Below are positions 5,004 through 12,629 of a DNA stretch of 14,788 nt, one piece after another. The stretch comes from Acetatifactor sp. GTDB taxonomy: Bacteria > Bacillota > Clostridia > Lachnospirales > Lachnospiraceae. Every line of letters begins with the position of its first letter. Positions within the stretch are counted from its first letter, which is position 1. The position numbers and the translations under genes were made by a program. The notes under the pieces are model-generated. The model searched no databases, was not told the DNA's origin, and worked only from the letters and a program-made list of their open reading frames with translations. The stretch spans positions 1 through 14,788 of the forward strand of contig JAILPF010000552.1 of assembly GCA_024699575.1 (NCBI GenBank), read 5' to 3'.

Positions 5004-6812
5004 ATGAAGAAATATACGTTGGCAAGCAATTTTAAATTTATTTTTCTACCAATCTGGCAAAAAAAGAGAAGATATATCTGGGATTTGATTGGTGAGGTGC
5101 TGTTATCTGTGATGGTACCCTTTCTTGGAGCTGCACTCAGTGCACTGATCATTGGACTGTTGGCGAAGCAGGTGAATACGCTGACACTTATCCTATGCGT
5201 TCTGGCTGTTTTTGCAGGATACGGACTGGTGAATGCAGCACAGTCTTTTATCAGCGCAAGGCATGCTCTGCACAATATTGAAGTGCGAATAGAGCTGTTT
5301 ATGTCACAATTTATCGGGAAAATGCTGGAAATGCCACTGGAGGATGGAGAGTGCGCAACGGTCAGAACTATGATGGAAAAGGCGAATGTAGCAATCAGCA
5401 ATAACCGCACCGGCGTGGAGGGCTTTTCCAGAAGTGTTACCAGCCTCTGTACCGCTGTCACGGGGTTACTTGTCTATGCCGCTGTGGCAGGCTGGGTGCA
5501 CCCATTGATTTTGCTGATGCTGTGCGTTTTCTCATTCATCAGTGCCTGGGCTGCTCAGCGCCCAAATCGATATTACAATCGGATTAAGGATGAGCTGGCA
5601 GCAGGACAGATGACAATAAAGTATATAGATCGAGTGGTGGACAATGTCAAGGGTGGGAAAGATATTCGCGTTTTTGGACTCAAGGACTGGATCATCGGAA
5701 AATATGACGGAGCGATTCGAAATGCAAGGAGATTGCTGGTGAAACGTGACGCCCTAAGTTTTCTGTCCAAAGTAGTAATCCACATGCTTGACGGAGCACG
5801 CAGCCTCATCTGCTATCTATATTTGATACACCTTTTACAGCAGGGGATGAGTATAGCACAGTTTGTATTTTTGCTTGAGATAGTAGGAGGTTTTTCTGCA
5901 TGGTTTATGAGGATTAGTGAGGAGGTTGTAAAGGTAAAGCAGTGCAGTGTCGAAGTGAGCGATTTGCGTTCATATCTGGAGTTCGAGAGAACGATGCAGG
6001 AAAAATATCTGTTACCTGAGAACAATTTCTCTGAGATTGAGATTGTGTTTGACCATGTATCTTACCAATATGAAAATGCAAATCAGCCCGTTTTGAAAGA
6101 CATTTCTTTTCGTATAAAAGCAGGGGAGCATATGGCATTAGTGGGACTAAACGGAGCTGGGAAATCCACACTGGTGAAACTGATAGCAGGACTGTACCTT
6201 CCTACAAGCGGTAATATCTATATTAATGGAATTAACACAAAAGAGCTGGACAGGGAAGAATACTATAGACATCAGGCAGCAGTGTTTCAGGATGCTTTTA
6301 CTCTCGCCTATTCGATTGGTGAAAACATTGTGTTTGATGAGGAATGGGATGAATTGCTTATATGGGATTGTCTGAAAATGGCAGGGCTGTTCCAAAAAGT
6401 GGACAGTCTGCCCCAAAAGCTGGACACCTATTTGGGAAAGGATGTGGCGGAGGACGGAATCATGCTGTCCGGAGGGGAAATGCAAAAGCTTCTTCTGGCA
6501 CGGGCTCTCTACAGGAATCCTACATTACTTTTGCTGGATGAGCCGACAGCGGCTCTGGATGCCATAGCGGAGTCAGAGATTTATGAGACATATAGTGAGA
6601 CTTTAAAGGGAAAAACAGCCCTTTTTATCTCTCACAGGCTGGCGTCCACCAGATTCTGTGATGAAATACTGTTGCTTGCAGACGGACAGCTTGCAGAGCG
6701 GGGAACACATGAGGAATTATTGGAACGTGGCGGAGCCTATAGTGAACTGTTTCAGGTACAGAGTAAATATTATGAAGCACACGCTGAGCAGGAAATGGGG
6801 GAGGTGGTATAA
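5004..6812 (+). CDS. ABC exporter half-transporter, permease-ATPase fusion (first of pair)
   Basis: The 602-residue product has a six-span membrane domain in its first 300 or so residues and a C-terminal ATPase domain, the usual half-exporter size. ATPase motifs are complete: Walker A GLNGAGKST (381-389), Q-loop VFQDAF, signature LSGGEMQK (488-495), Walker B LLLLDEP with D512/E513, D-loop and H-loop ISHR. No N-terminal C39 peptidase is present, so it does not itself cut leader peptides. I choose ATG 5004 because GGAGAG stands five bases before it; an upstream in-frame ATG at 4962 lies close to the terminator and lacks such a site. The stop codon abuts the start of the second exporter gene, so both products very likely form one transporter. 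The substrate is unknown; lipid, peptide or drug export are all possible. Confidence 0.92.
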   Translation: MKKYTLASNFKFIFLPIWQKKRRYIWDLIGEVLLSVMVPFLGAALSALIIGLLAKQVNTLTLILCVLAVFAGYGLVNAAQSFISARHALHNIEVRIELFMSQFIGKMLEMPLEDGECATVRTMMEKANVAISNNRTGVEGFSRSVTSLCTAVTGLLVYAAVAGWVHPLILLMLCVFSFISAWAAQRPNRYYNRIKDELAAGQMTIKYIDRVVDNVKGGKDIRVFGLKDWIIGKYDGAIRNARRLLVKRDALSFLSKVVIHMLDGARSLICYLYLIHLLQQGMSIAQFVFLLEIVGGFSAWFMRISEEVVKVKQCSVEVSDLRSYLEFERTMQEKYLLPENNFSEIEIVFDHVSYQYENANQPVLKDISFRIKAGEHMALVGLNGAGKSTLVKLIAGLYLPTSGNIYINGINTKELDREEYYRHQAAVFQDAFTLAYSIGENIVFDEEWDELLIWDCLKMAGLFQKVDSLPQKLDTYLGKDVAEDGIMLSGGEMQKLLLARALYRNPTLLLLDEPTAALDAIAESEIYETYSETLKGKTALFISHRLASTRFCDEILLLADGQLAERGTHEELLERGGAYSELFQVQSKYYEAHAEQEMGEVV

Positions 6813-8621
6813 ATGTCTGTGAAAGAAATGTGGAAATACTTGACTTTTCAGACCAAAGGGTATCGTATTATTGAAGCTGTAATCGTGCTTGGTGCCATCT
6901 GCGGCGCAGCCACAGCTTATATCAACAGCTTTCTCTATGCAAGAATTTTAAACCAGCTTCTGGCAGAAAATTATACACGGGCAATCCGGATGACGATTGT
7001 TATGACGGCTCTTGTGTTTGGCGCGAAAATTGTCAGTGAGGGATGTAATGAAGTTTTTGGGCATTATATAGCCCCCAGCAGGGACGAGACCAAGAAACGC
7101 ACAGCAAAAAAAGCATTCATTATGGAATTTGAGGAAATGGAAAAAGCGGAAAACCTGAGTGCCTTTCGCAGAGTGAGGGCAGGTGAAAACGGTGCCGGTG
7201 AAATTGATGATCAGCTTCGGGCAATTTATGAGTTTTTTACCGAATGTGTGAAAGTTTTTTTTGCCCTTGCCTTTCTGGCGGTATTGCTTGTAAAAACTGC
7301 TTTTGCAGGAACCGGTCTGGGAAAAGCAATTGTACTTACAACGATTCTGGTCGTGATATTCGTGACAACGCTGTGGTTAAACTTTCGAATTACGGATTAC
7401 ATCGGTAAAAGACAGGTGGAAATGAATTTGGAAAATGAGAAAGGAAATTCGCTGACAATGTACCTGTTCAGCGCAATTTCCAATGAACAAGCGCTGCCGA
7501 ATGTGCATCTGTACAGAATGCAGAAATACCTGACAACTAAGTGGAATAATAGTATTGTGCCGCTTGCTAAAAGCTTTACAGCATTTGGTGAGTTTGAAGG
7601 AAGGCAAAATGCAAAATTTTCTTTGATGGTGCAAGTGCTGGCCGGATACATTTATGTGTATGTAGCAATCAATGCCTTGGGTGGAATTATTTCGTCTGGC
7701 GATGTGTTGATGTATGCCGGCGCGATGGTCACGATGATGTCAGGTGTGCAGGGAATCTTATTGCGTTACAATCAGATACGATATTGTAATGAATATTTGA
7801 AAACTTACGAGGAATTCATTAAACGCCCGAATATGCACTACGATGGGACGCTCCCTATTGAAAAACGGGATGACAACCGGTATGAGCTTTCCTTTTCTCA
7901 TGTGTCTTTCAAATATCACGGGACGGAGGAGTATATTCTGAAGGATATATCCTTGAAATTCCATATTGGGGAAAAACTGGCGCTGGTTGGGAGAAACGGT
8001 GCAGGTAAGACTACTTTGATTAAGCTGCTTTTGCGATTGTATGAACCGACAGAAGGAAGTATACAGTTGAACGGAATTGATATCGGAAAATATGATTACG
8101 ATGAGTATTTGCAGATTTTTTCTGTGGTATTTCAGGATTTCACATTGTTTGATTTCCCCTTGGATGAAAATATCGCAGGTGGGGAGACGGTAGACGAAGA
8201 ACGGATACAACAAGTTTTAGAGCAGATGGGATTATCAGAGCGAGTGGAGGAGATGCCACAGAAAGAGCATACCCTGCTCTATCATGAGACCGGTGAGGGC
8301 GTGGCGCTGTCCGGTGGTGAGGCTCAGAAGGTGGCGATTGCCAGAGCTCTTTATAAGGATGCTCCCTTTGTGATTCTGGATGAGCCTACGGCGGCATTAG
8401 ACCCCATTGCGGAGGCGGAAGTGTATGAGAACTTTGATTCCCTGATTGGAGAAAAGACGGCGATTTACATTTCCCACAGGATGAGCAGCTGCAAATTCTG
8501 TGACAGAATCATTGTGCTGAATCAGGGTGAAATTGCGGAGGAAGGCAGCCATGATATTCTGCTATCTCAGGGTGGAATCTATGCGGACCTCTATCAGACA
8601 CAGGCGGCATATTATCAATAA
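6813..8621 (+). CDS. ABC exporter half-transporter, permease-ATPase fusion (second of pair)
   Basis: This 602-residue protein is the partner of the preceding gene; its ATG follows that gene's TAA without a gap, and GGGGGAGG lies inside the upstream coding end. The N-terminal half is a membrane domain with about six spans. The ATPase has Walker A GRNGAGKTT (393-401), Q-loop VFQDFT, signature LSGGEAQK (499-506), Walker B VILDEP with D523/E524, and ISHR. Heterodimeric exporters often have one degenerate catalytic site; here both partners keep the catalytic glutamate and a canonical signature, so both sites may hydrolyse ATP. Only eight bases separate its stop from the next promoter's -35 box, and no terminator hairpin is seen, so read-through into the next operon is possible. 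Confidence 0.92.
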   Translation: MSVKEMWKYLTFQTKGYRIIEAVIVLGAICGAATAYINSFLYARILNQLLAENYTRAIRMTIVMTALVFGAKIVSEGCNEVFGHYIAPSRDETKKRTAKKAFIMEFEEMEKAENLSAFRRVRAGENGAGEIDDQLRAIYEFFTECVKVFFALAFLAVLLVKTAFAGTGLGKAIVLTTILVVIFVTTLWLNFRITDYIGKRQVEMNLENEKGNSLTMYLFSAISNEQALPNVHLYRMQKYLTTKWNNSIVPLAKSFTAFGEFEGRQNAKFSLMVQVLAGYIYVYVAINALGGIISSGDVLMYAGAMVTMMSGVQGILLRYNQIRYCNEYLKTYEEFIKRPNMHYDGTLPIEKRDDNRYELSFSHVSFKYHGTEEYILKDISLKFHIGEKLALVGRNGAGKTTLIKLLLRLYEPTEGSIQLNGIDIGKYDYDEYLQIFSVVFQDFTLFDFPLDENIAGGETVDEERIQQVLEQMGLSERVEEMPQKEHTLLYHETGEGVALSGGEAQKVAIARALYKDAPFVILDEPTAALDPIAEAEVYENFDSLIGEKTAIYISHRMSSCKFCDRIIVLNQGEIAEEGSHDILLSQGGIYADLYQTQAAYYQ

Positions 8622-8629
8622 TTTGAGTC

Positions 8630-8658
8630 TTGACAGAACTGTGCATAAGGTGTATATA
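8630..8658 (+). promoter_or_regulatory. Promoter of the YtrA-type ABC operon
   Basis: TTGACA (8630-8635) and TATATA (8653-8658) are separated by exactly 17 bases. Transcription would begin around 8665, about 34 bases before the ATG at 8699. Confidence 0.8.
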
Positions 8659-8670
8659 TCTATATATACA
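8651..8670. promoter_or_regulatory. Palindromic operator candidate for the GntR/YtrA regulator
   Basis: Perfect 9-bp arms TGTATATAT (8651-8659) and ATATATACA (8662-8670) flank a CT centre, giving a 20-bp palindrome that covers the -10 box and the likely start site. A wider pair, GTGTATAT at 8650-8657 with ATATACAC at 8675-8682, is nested around it. YtrA-family repressors bind AT-rich inverted repeats of this style at their own promoters, and such a regulator is encoded in this operon. Binding is inferred from position and symmetry. Confidence 0.65.
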
Positions 8671-8698
8671 GATAATATACACGAAAAGGGGAATATAG

Positions 8699-9547
8699 AT
8701 GATAGAGATGAAAGCAGTAACCAAACAATTGGATAAGTTCCGGCTAAAGCCAGTCACTTTTTCTATTCCGAATGGCTATATCTGCGGACTGGTGGGAGAA
8801 AACGGTGCGGGTAAGACGACACTGTTACATCTTCTGTTAGGGTTATATAGGATGGACGGTGGAGAGCTTTCGATAGATGGCATGGGCTATGGGAATGCAG
8901 AAAAAGAGCTGCATGACAGGATTGGAACAGTGCTGGTGGATGATTTGTTCGACCGGAGAGTATCCTTACTCGAAAATGCGGATTATTACGGCAGCTTTTA
9001 CAGTAAGTACAATCGTGAGGAGATGCTTCGGTATCTGGAGCGGTTTCACCTGGACAAGGGCAGGAAATTTGGCAGGCTTTCCAAGGGAGAAAAGCTGAAA
9101 TGCCAGTTTGCTTTTGCCCTCTCTCATGATGCAAAGCTGCTTATATTGGATGAGCCCACCGCCAATTTTGATCCGGAGTTTCGCACGCAGTTTTTTGAGA
9201 TTTTAAAGGAATATATTGCGGATGGAACGAGGAGTGTGATTCTGGCTACACACTTGACGGAGGATATCGACCGGATAGCGGACTATTTGATTTATCTAGA
9301 AAAGGGGGAGCAGATTTTCACGGGAGACCTGGAGCAGTTTCGCAGTAAGTACCGCATGGTTACCGGGGATAAATACCAATTGAAGAAGCTGCCGGAAGAG
9401 AATTTGATTCACATAGAGGAAGGACCTTACGGTGCGAAAGCGCTGGTGTCCCACAACAGATGGGTGCAGTATGGAGAGTTACAGGTTACCTATCCGACCA
9501 TTGAGGAGTTTATGTTTTTTTACAGTAAGAGGGGGAAGAGAGCATGA
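8699..9547 (+). CDS. ABC transporter ATP-binding protein (YtrB-like)
   Basis: A 282-residue stand-alone ATPase. Walker A is GENGAGKTT (33-41), the signature is the variant LSKGEKLK (127-134), and Walker B is LLILDEP with D151/E152; an ATHL H-loop follows. At the usual Q-loop position the sequence is VLVDD, so the glutamine is not evident. About 70 residues after the core form a family-specific C-terminal extension. Such ATPases pair with separate membrane proteins in YtrA-regulated systems linked to cell-envelope stress in Firmicutes. AAGGGG precedes the ATG by seven bases. The last codons overlap the permease gene by ATGA, which indicates translational coupling with that partner. Confidence 0.9.
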   Translation: MIEMKAVTKQLDKFRLKPVTFSIPNGYICGLVGENGAGKTTLLHLLLGLYRMDGGELSIDGMGYGNAEKELHDRIGTVLVDDLFDRRVSLLENADYYGSFYSKYNREEMLRYLERFHLDKGRKFGRLSKGEKLKCQFAFALSHDAKLLILDEPTANFDPEFRTQFFEILKEYIADGTRSVILATHLTEDIDRIADYLIYLEKGEQIFTGDLEQFRSKYRMVTGDKYQLKKLPEENLIHIEEGPYGAKALVSHNRWVQYGELQVTYPTIEEFMFFYSKRGKRA

Positions 9548-10218
9548 TGAGACAGATTGCCTTGGATTATTTCAGAGGGTTTCGATGGAAGCTAAACAGC
9601 AAAGAAAAGAAAACTATCTATGTAGGATGGCCTACGATTTTTTTGTGGGTGTGGATTATGTACGATAATGTACAACGATTTTCCAATCGAGGTAATCTGG
9701 GAATGTGGTGGGAAAGTGTGGTAGTGATACTTCTTCTTATTCCTCCTTGTTTTTCCATGATTTCAGCATCTTTTCATCCGGCGAGGCTGGGAAAGATGTT
9801 ATACCTTATTCCCATGACAGAGGATGCACGCAGAGAGTATATTTACCGCTCCTATTATTTTCGAATGGGTGTTCAAATGCTTGTGGCAGTCATCGCTTTT
9901 TTGGCGACAACTTTTTTGGTAGAGTATGATATTTTGTTAGCCGTAGTGTTTTTGTTGAATTCGTTATTTGGCTCCATCATGGTTTTAAGCGGAAGAAGCG
10001 ATGAAAAAGGGAATGGATATTGGAGTGCTATTACAGGACTTTCACTTTGCTTTCAGCTTTTATTTATTGTGTTTATGTTTGGCAGTGAGGGATTGTGGAG
10101 CGAAATATTTTTCCTCATACTTTTTCTGTCAGTCAGTGTTCCTATTACTTTAAAGTGTCGTAAGTATATCAAGAGAAACTTAGAGAGTGCGGTCAGATAC
10201 GAAGACCCTGTGGACTGA
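9544..10218 (+). CDS. ABC transporter membrane subunit (six-span)
   Basis: The 224-residue protein starts in the ATGA overlap with the ATPase gene and has about six hydrophobic segments (approximately residues 25-41, 56-75, 108-125, 127-148, 164-182, 186-203), with a basic C-terminal tail. It has no recognisable enzymatic domain. By position it is the membrane partner of the ATPase encoded immediately upstream. I do not recognise a named family from sequence alone; the size and layout suit the small permeases of Ytr-like systems. The substrate or signalling role is unknown. Confidence 0.8.
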   Translation: MMRQIALDYFRGFRWKLNSKEKKTIYVGWPTIFLWVWIMYDNVQRFSNRGNLGMWWESVVVILLLIPPCFSMISASFHPARLGKMLYLIPMTEDARREYIYRSYYFRMGVQMLVAVIAFLATTFLVEYDILLAVVFLLNSLFGSIMVLSGRSDEKGNGYWSAITGLSLCFQLLFIVFMFGSEGLWSEIFFLILFLSVSVPITLKCRKYIKRNLESAVRYEDPVD

Positions 10219-10231
10219 TGGAGGAAGGCAC

Positions 10232-10606
10232 ATGAAGATTACAATTTACCCTCAGGGGACGTTGGCAATCTATGAGCAGATTGTCAATCAATTAAAAAAT
10301 GCAATCGTGACCGATGAATTAAAGGCAGGGGAAGCGCTGCCCTCCATCCGCGCGTTGGCGGCAGATTTGAGCGTCAGTGTGATTACCACAAAGCGGGCAT
10401 ACGAAGAACTGGAAAAGGAAGGCCTGATTCGCTCCGTGGCAGGCAAGGGATTCTATGTGTGCGAATACAATACGGATTACCTGAAGGAAAAGCAGTTGAT
10501 GATGCTGGAGGGACGCCTTGGAGACGTGATACGGGAGGCGAAGCAGGCGGGGCTTAGCTGCAAGGAGTTTTTGGAGATGGCGGAGGCCTTATATAAGGAG
10601 AACTGA
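10232..10606 (+). CDS. GntR-family transcriptional regulator, YtrA subfamily
   Basis: The 124-residue product has a winged-helix DNA-binding domain (about 8-76) with the family pattern YEQIVNQLK (14-22), LPSIRALAADL (36-46), TTKRAYEELEKEGLI and GKGFYV (71-76). The remaining 48 residues are a short helical dimerisation tail without a ligand-binding domain, which is the YtrA subfamily layout. I choose ATG 10232 because GGAGGAAGG lies just before it; an in-frame upstream start at 10187 falls within the permease gene. It lies in the middle of the ABC operon it probably represses, most likely at the palindrome 8651-8670. The signal that relieves repression is not evident. Confidence 0.93.
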   Translation: MKITIYPQGTLAIYEQIVNQLKNAIVTDELKAGEALPSIRALAADLSVSVITTKRAYEELEKEGLIRSVAGKGFYVCEYNTDYLKEKQLMMLEGRLGDVIREAKQAGLSCKEFLEMAEALYKEN

Positions 10607-10607
10607 G

Positions 10608-11306
10608 ATGGAACAGGCAATTCTTTTGTTTGAAAATGTCACCGGGAAAAAAAGTAAATTCCGGTTACAAAATATCAATTTCGCGGTACAGCCGGGATAT
10701 ATTTACGGACTTATGGGAGCGAATGGCGCGGGTAAGACGACATTGATGCGCTATATTCTGGATGATACAGCCCGGTATACCGGACATATCTATGTGGATG
10801 GAGAAGACGTGCATACGGGGCATGCTCATGTTATGAACAAAATAGGTTTTGTCTCGGAGGACAATCAGTTTTTGGTAGACAGAACCTGTAGGCAGAATGT
10901 AGAGATACTTGGGATGTTGTATGAGAACTTTGATACCGGACTTTTTGAGGATACAATGAAGCAGTTACAGGTATCGCCCACTAAGACGTACAAGAAGATG
11001 TCCAGAGGTGAGAAACTGAAATTTCAATTGGCTTTTGCGGTGGCGCATCACCCCTGCCTGTATCTGTTGGATGAGGCGACTGCCGGGATGGACCCTGTAT
11101 TTCGGAAGGAGTATTTTGACATGCTTCAACAGTTGATTATGGATGAGACAGCTTCTGTCCTGATGACCAGCCACATCTCCTCCGAGATGGAGACAAAGAC
11201 AGACTACGTAGGAATCATGGAAGAGGGAAAGCTGATACGCTTTGGGGAGAGTCTGGATGTGATTCCGGCTCTGGCAAAAGAGGGGAGTGCATGCTATGAA
11301 TTTTAA
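10608..11306 (+). CDS. ABC transporter ATP-binding protein, second of the operon
   Basis: The 232-residue ATPase starts two bases after the regulator's stop codon. Walker A is GANGAGKTT (37-45), the signature is the variant MSRGEKLK (131-138), and Walker B is YLLDEAT with D155/E156; the usual Pro after Glu is Ala. The H-loop is TSHIS. The Q-loop region reads VSEDNQ, unlike the common pattern. It resembles the first ATPase of this operon, especially in the GEKLKFQ/CQ-LAFA region, so the two genes may have arisen by duplication. It lacks the first one's long C-terminal extension. It overlaps the short permease gene by 11 bases if that gene starts at 11296. Confidence 0.9.
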   Translation: MEQAILLFENVTGKKSKFRLQNINFAVQPGYIYGLMGANGAGKTTLMRYILDDTARYTGHIYVDGEDVHTGHAHVMNKIGFVSEDNQFLVDRTCRQNVEILGMLYENFDTGLFEDTMKQLQVSPTKTYKKMSRGEKLKFQLAFAVAHHPCLYLLDEATAGMDPVFRKEYFDMLQQLIMDETASVLMTSHISSEMETKTDYVGIMEEGKLIRFGESLDVIPALAKEGSACYEF

Positions 11307-11778
11307 ACAGCAAGACATACTGGAACGGTTTTTTAAGGAGGAGACCACGTGGTTCCCGGACCATTTCGGGTTAGATATGGCGGGATATTTAGTGCTTGGC
11401 ATCGCTGCGCTGGGGCTGATGTTTCCGTTTCAAGTCTGGGAGCAGGAAAAGACGTATTTATTCTTTTTCTATTTTGAGTTAATAGGATTATATCTTCTGA
11501 TGCAGAGATATTATGTCATTAGGCAGGATGGAAAGCAGACAGCGCTCGCGGAGGTAATCAGGTTCCTTCCGGTGGAGCGGAAAGAACTTGCGTATTACCG
11601 GCTGAAAAAACTTTTGAAGATTTGTCTGTGGTTGACCGGGATTACTATGCTATGTCAGGTGTTTTTTGCGGCAGTGGCGATGCATACCTTTTCGCCGGTT
11701 AATATTTTGGCACCGCTGACATTGTGTTTTATAGCACCTATGCTGTTACTGGGATTAGCGTGCTTATACAGGAAATAG
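11296..11778 (+). CDS. Small ABC transporter membrane subunit (about four spans)
   Basis: ATG 11296 has GGGGAG at 11282-11287 with eight bases of spacing; a GTG at 11287 is in frame but lies inside that site. The 160-residue product has about four hydrophobic segments: near residues 30-45, 55-75, 105-130 and 133-155. It ends in LYRK. It is shorter than the 224-residue permease upstream. Either it is a naturally short partner of the second ATPase or it has lost its last two spans. The coding sequence itself shows no frameshift, and the sequence after the stop does not continue as an obvious membrane protein. Function is inferred from position only. Confidence 0.72.
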   Translation: MNFKQQDILERFFKEETTWFPDHFGLDMAGYLVLGIAALGLMFPFQVWEQEKTYLFFFYFELIGLYLLMQRYYVIRQDGKQTALAEVIRFLPVERKELAYYRLKKLLKICLWLTGITMLCQVFFAAVAMHTFSPVNILAPLTLCFIAPMLLLGLACLYRK

Positions 11779-11793
11779 TGAAAGTGTCAAAAA

Positions 11794-11823
11794 TTGACAA
11801 AATATGCGCAGTTGTGATATGGT
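11794..11823 (+). promoter_or_regulatory. Probable promoter of the deacetylase-like gene
   Basis: A perfect TTGACA (11794-11799) is followed after 18 bases by TATGGT (11818-11823), with GATATG at 16 bases as an alternative. The -35 box forms the right arm of a small inverted repeat TGTCAA-AAA-TTGACA (11785-11799), which could be an operator. The leader to the ATG at 11864 would be about 35 bases. Confidence 0.5.
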
Positions 11824-11863
11824 TTTCACAGTTGATTTTTTACTGAATGAAAGGCGTACAAAA

Positions 11864-12607
11864 ATGCGTAAGAAAATAATATTGTGTGTAGGCGTTTTGC
11901 TTATGCTGGCAGCATTTGTTTTGGGCGGAATGAAATTGCTCCGCGTGAAAGAGGCGAGACAGTCAGGAATCTGTTTGGCTTTTGATGATTATTATCCGGA
12001 TAATTGGGAATCCTATTTTGATTTGTTTGATGAATATGGAGTAAATGTTACTTTTTTTGTAACGCTGTATGAACCCACTGATTTCTGTTACAAAGCCATA
12101 GACAGAGGACATGAGATTGGTTTCCATACAGCAGGGCATGTGCCTGTTCCGGAGATGTCAGAAGAGCAGCTGAAGGAGCAGATTCTGGATCCGATGGAGC
12201 GGTTTAAGGAGCAGGGAATAGAACTCACATCGTTTGCGTACCCCGGTGGTGCACGCAATGAAGACACAGATAAATTTCTTTTGGAACATTTTAACTTAGT
12301 GAGATGCGCGTATAAGTATCAGGTCAATGGTAAAGATGTTTTGAGACATGGAGTGGTAGAATCGATGCCAATTGACTTTCACTATTACTCATTGAAAGAG
12401 GAGTCGGAAGAGGCATTTAAGAATCGGATTGATTCTATGATGGAGGAGCTTTCCAACAATGTAGGCGCTGTGGCATCCATCTATTCTCACGGAATTGATG
12501 ACGGTGCAGAGTGGTGTGTATCAGAAAAAAGATTGCGGTACATATTCGAAAAAGCAGATGAGTATGGTTTGAAATTTTACACCTTTAAAGAGTTACAAAA
12601 AGACTAA
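11864..12607 (+). CDS. Membrane-anchored polysaccharide deacetylase-like protein (CE4/NodB fold)
   Basis: With ATG 11864 (GAAAGG ten bases before it) the product has 247 residues; an in-frame ATG at 11804 lies between the promoter boxes and is unlikely. Residues 5-25 form a signal anchor after MRKK. NodB-type motifs follow: LAFDDYY (38-44), which supplies Asp 41/42; FHTAGH (87-92), the His-x3-His metal site; FAYPGG (124-129), in place of the usual RxPY; and YSHG (207-210). CE4 enzymes remove N- or O-acetyl groups from peptidoglycan, chitin-like or exopolysaccharide chains outside the cell. TFDDG is changed to AFDDY and the Arg of RxPY is absent, so the substrate may be unusual. It is preceded by its own promoter and ends in a shared terminator. 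Confidence 0.87.
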   Translation: MRKKIILCVGVLLMLAAFVLGGMKLLRVKEARQSGICLAFDDYYPDNWESYFDLFDEYGVNVTFFVTLYEPTDFCYKAIDRGHEIGFHTAGHVPVPEMSEEQLKEQILDPMERFKEQGIELTSFAYPGGARNEDTDKFLLEHFNLVRCAYKYQVNGKDVLRHGVVESMPIDFHYYSLKEESEEAFKNRIDSMMEELSNNVGAVASIYSHGIDDGAEWCVSEKRLRYIFEKADEYGLKFYTFKELQKD

Positions 12608-12629
12608 GGAAAGCCTCAGTCTTTTTTTT
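12597..12629. terminator. Bidirectional intrinsic terminator between convergent genes
   Basis: AAAAAGACT (12597-12605) pairs with AGTCTTTTT (12618-12626); after one A-C mismatch the stem continues as AGG/CCT around an AAAG loop. Eight T residues (12622-12629) follow on the plus strand, and the A-run at 12597-12601 gives a T-run on the minus strand. It overlaps the last codons of both the deacetylase-like gene and the CotH gene, so it serves both. Confidence 0.85.

Noticed and set aside
11785..11799. Terminator of the YtrA-type operon (TGTCAA-AAA-TTGACA)
   Set aside because: The stem is only six AT-rich pairs with no T-run; its right arm is better read as a -35 box.
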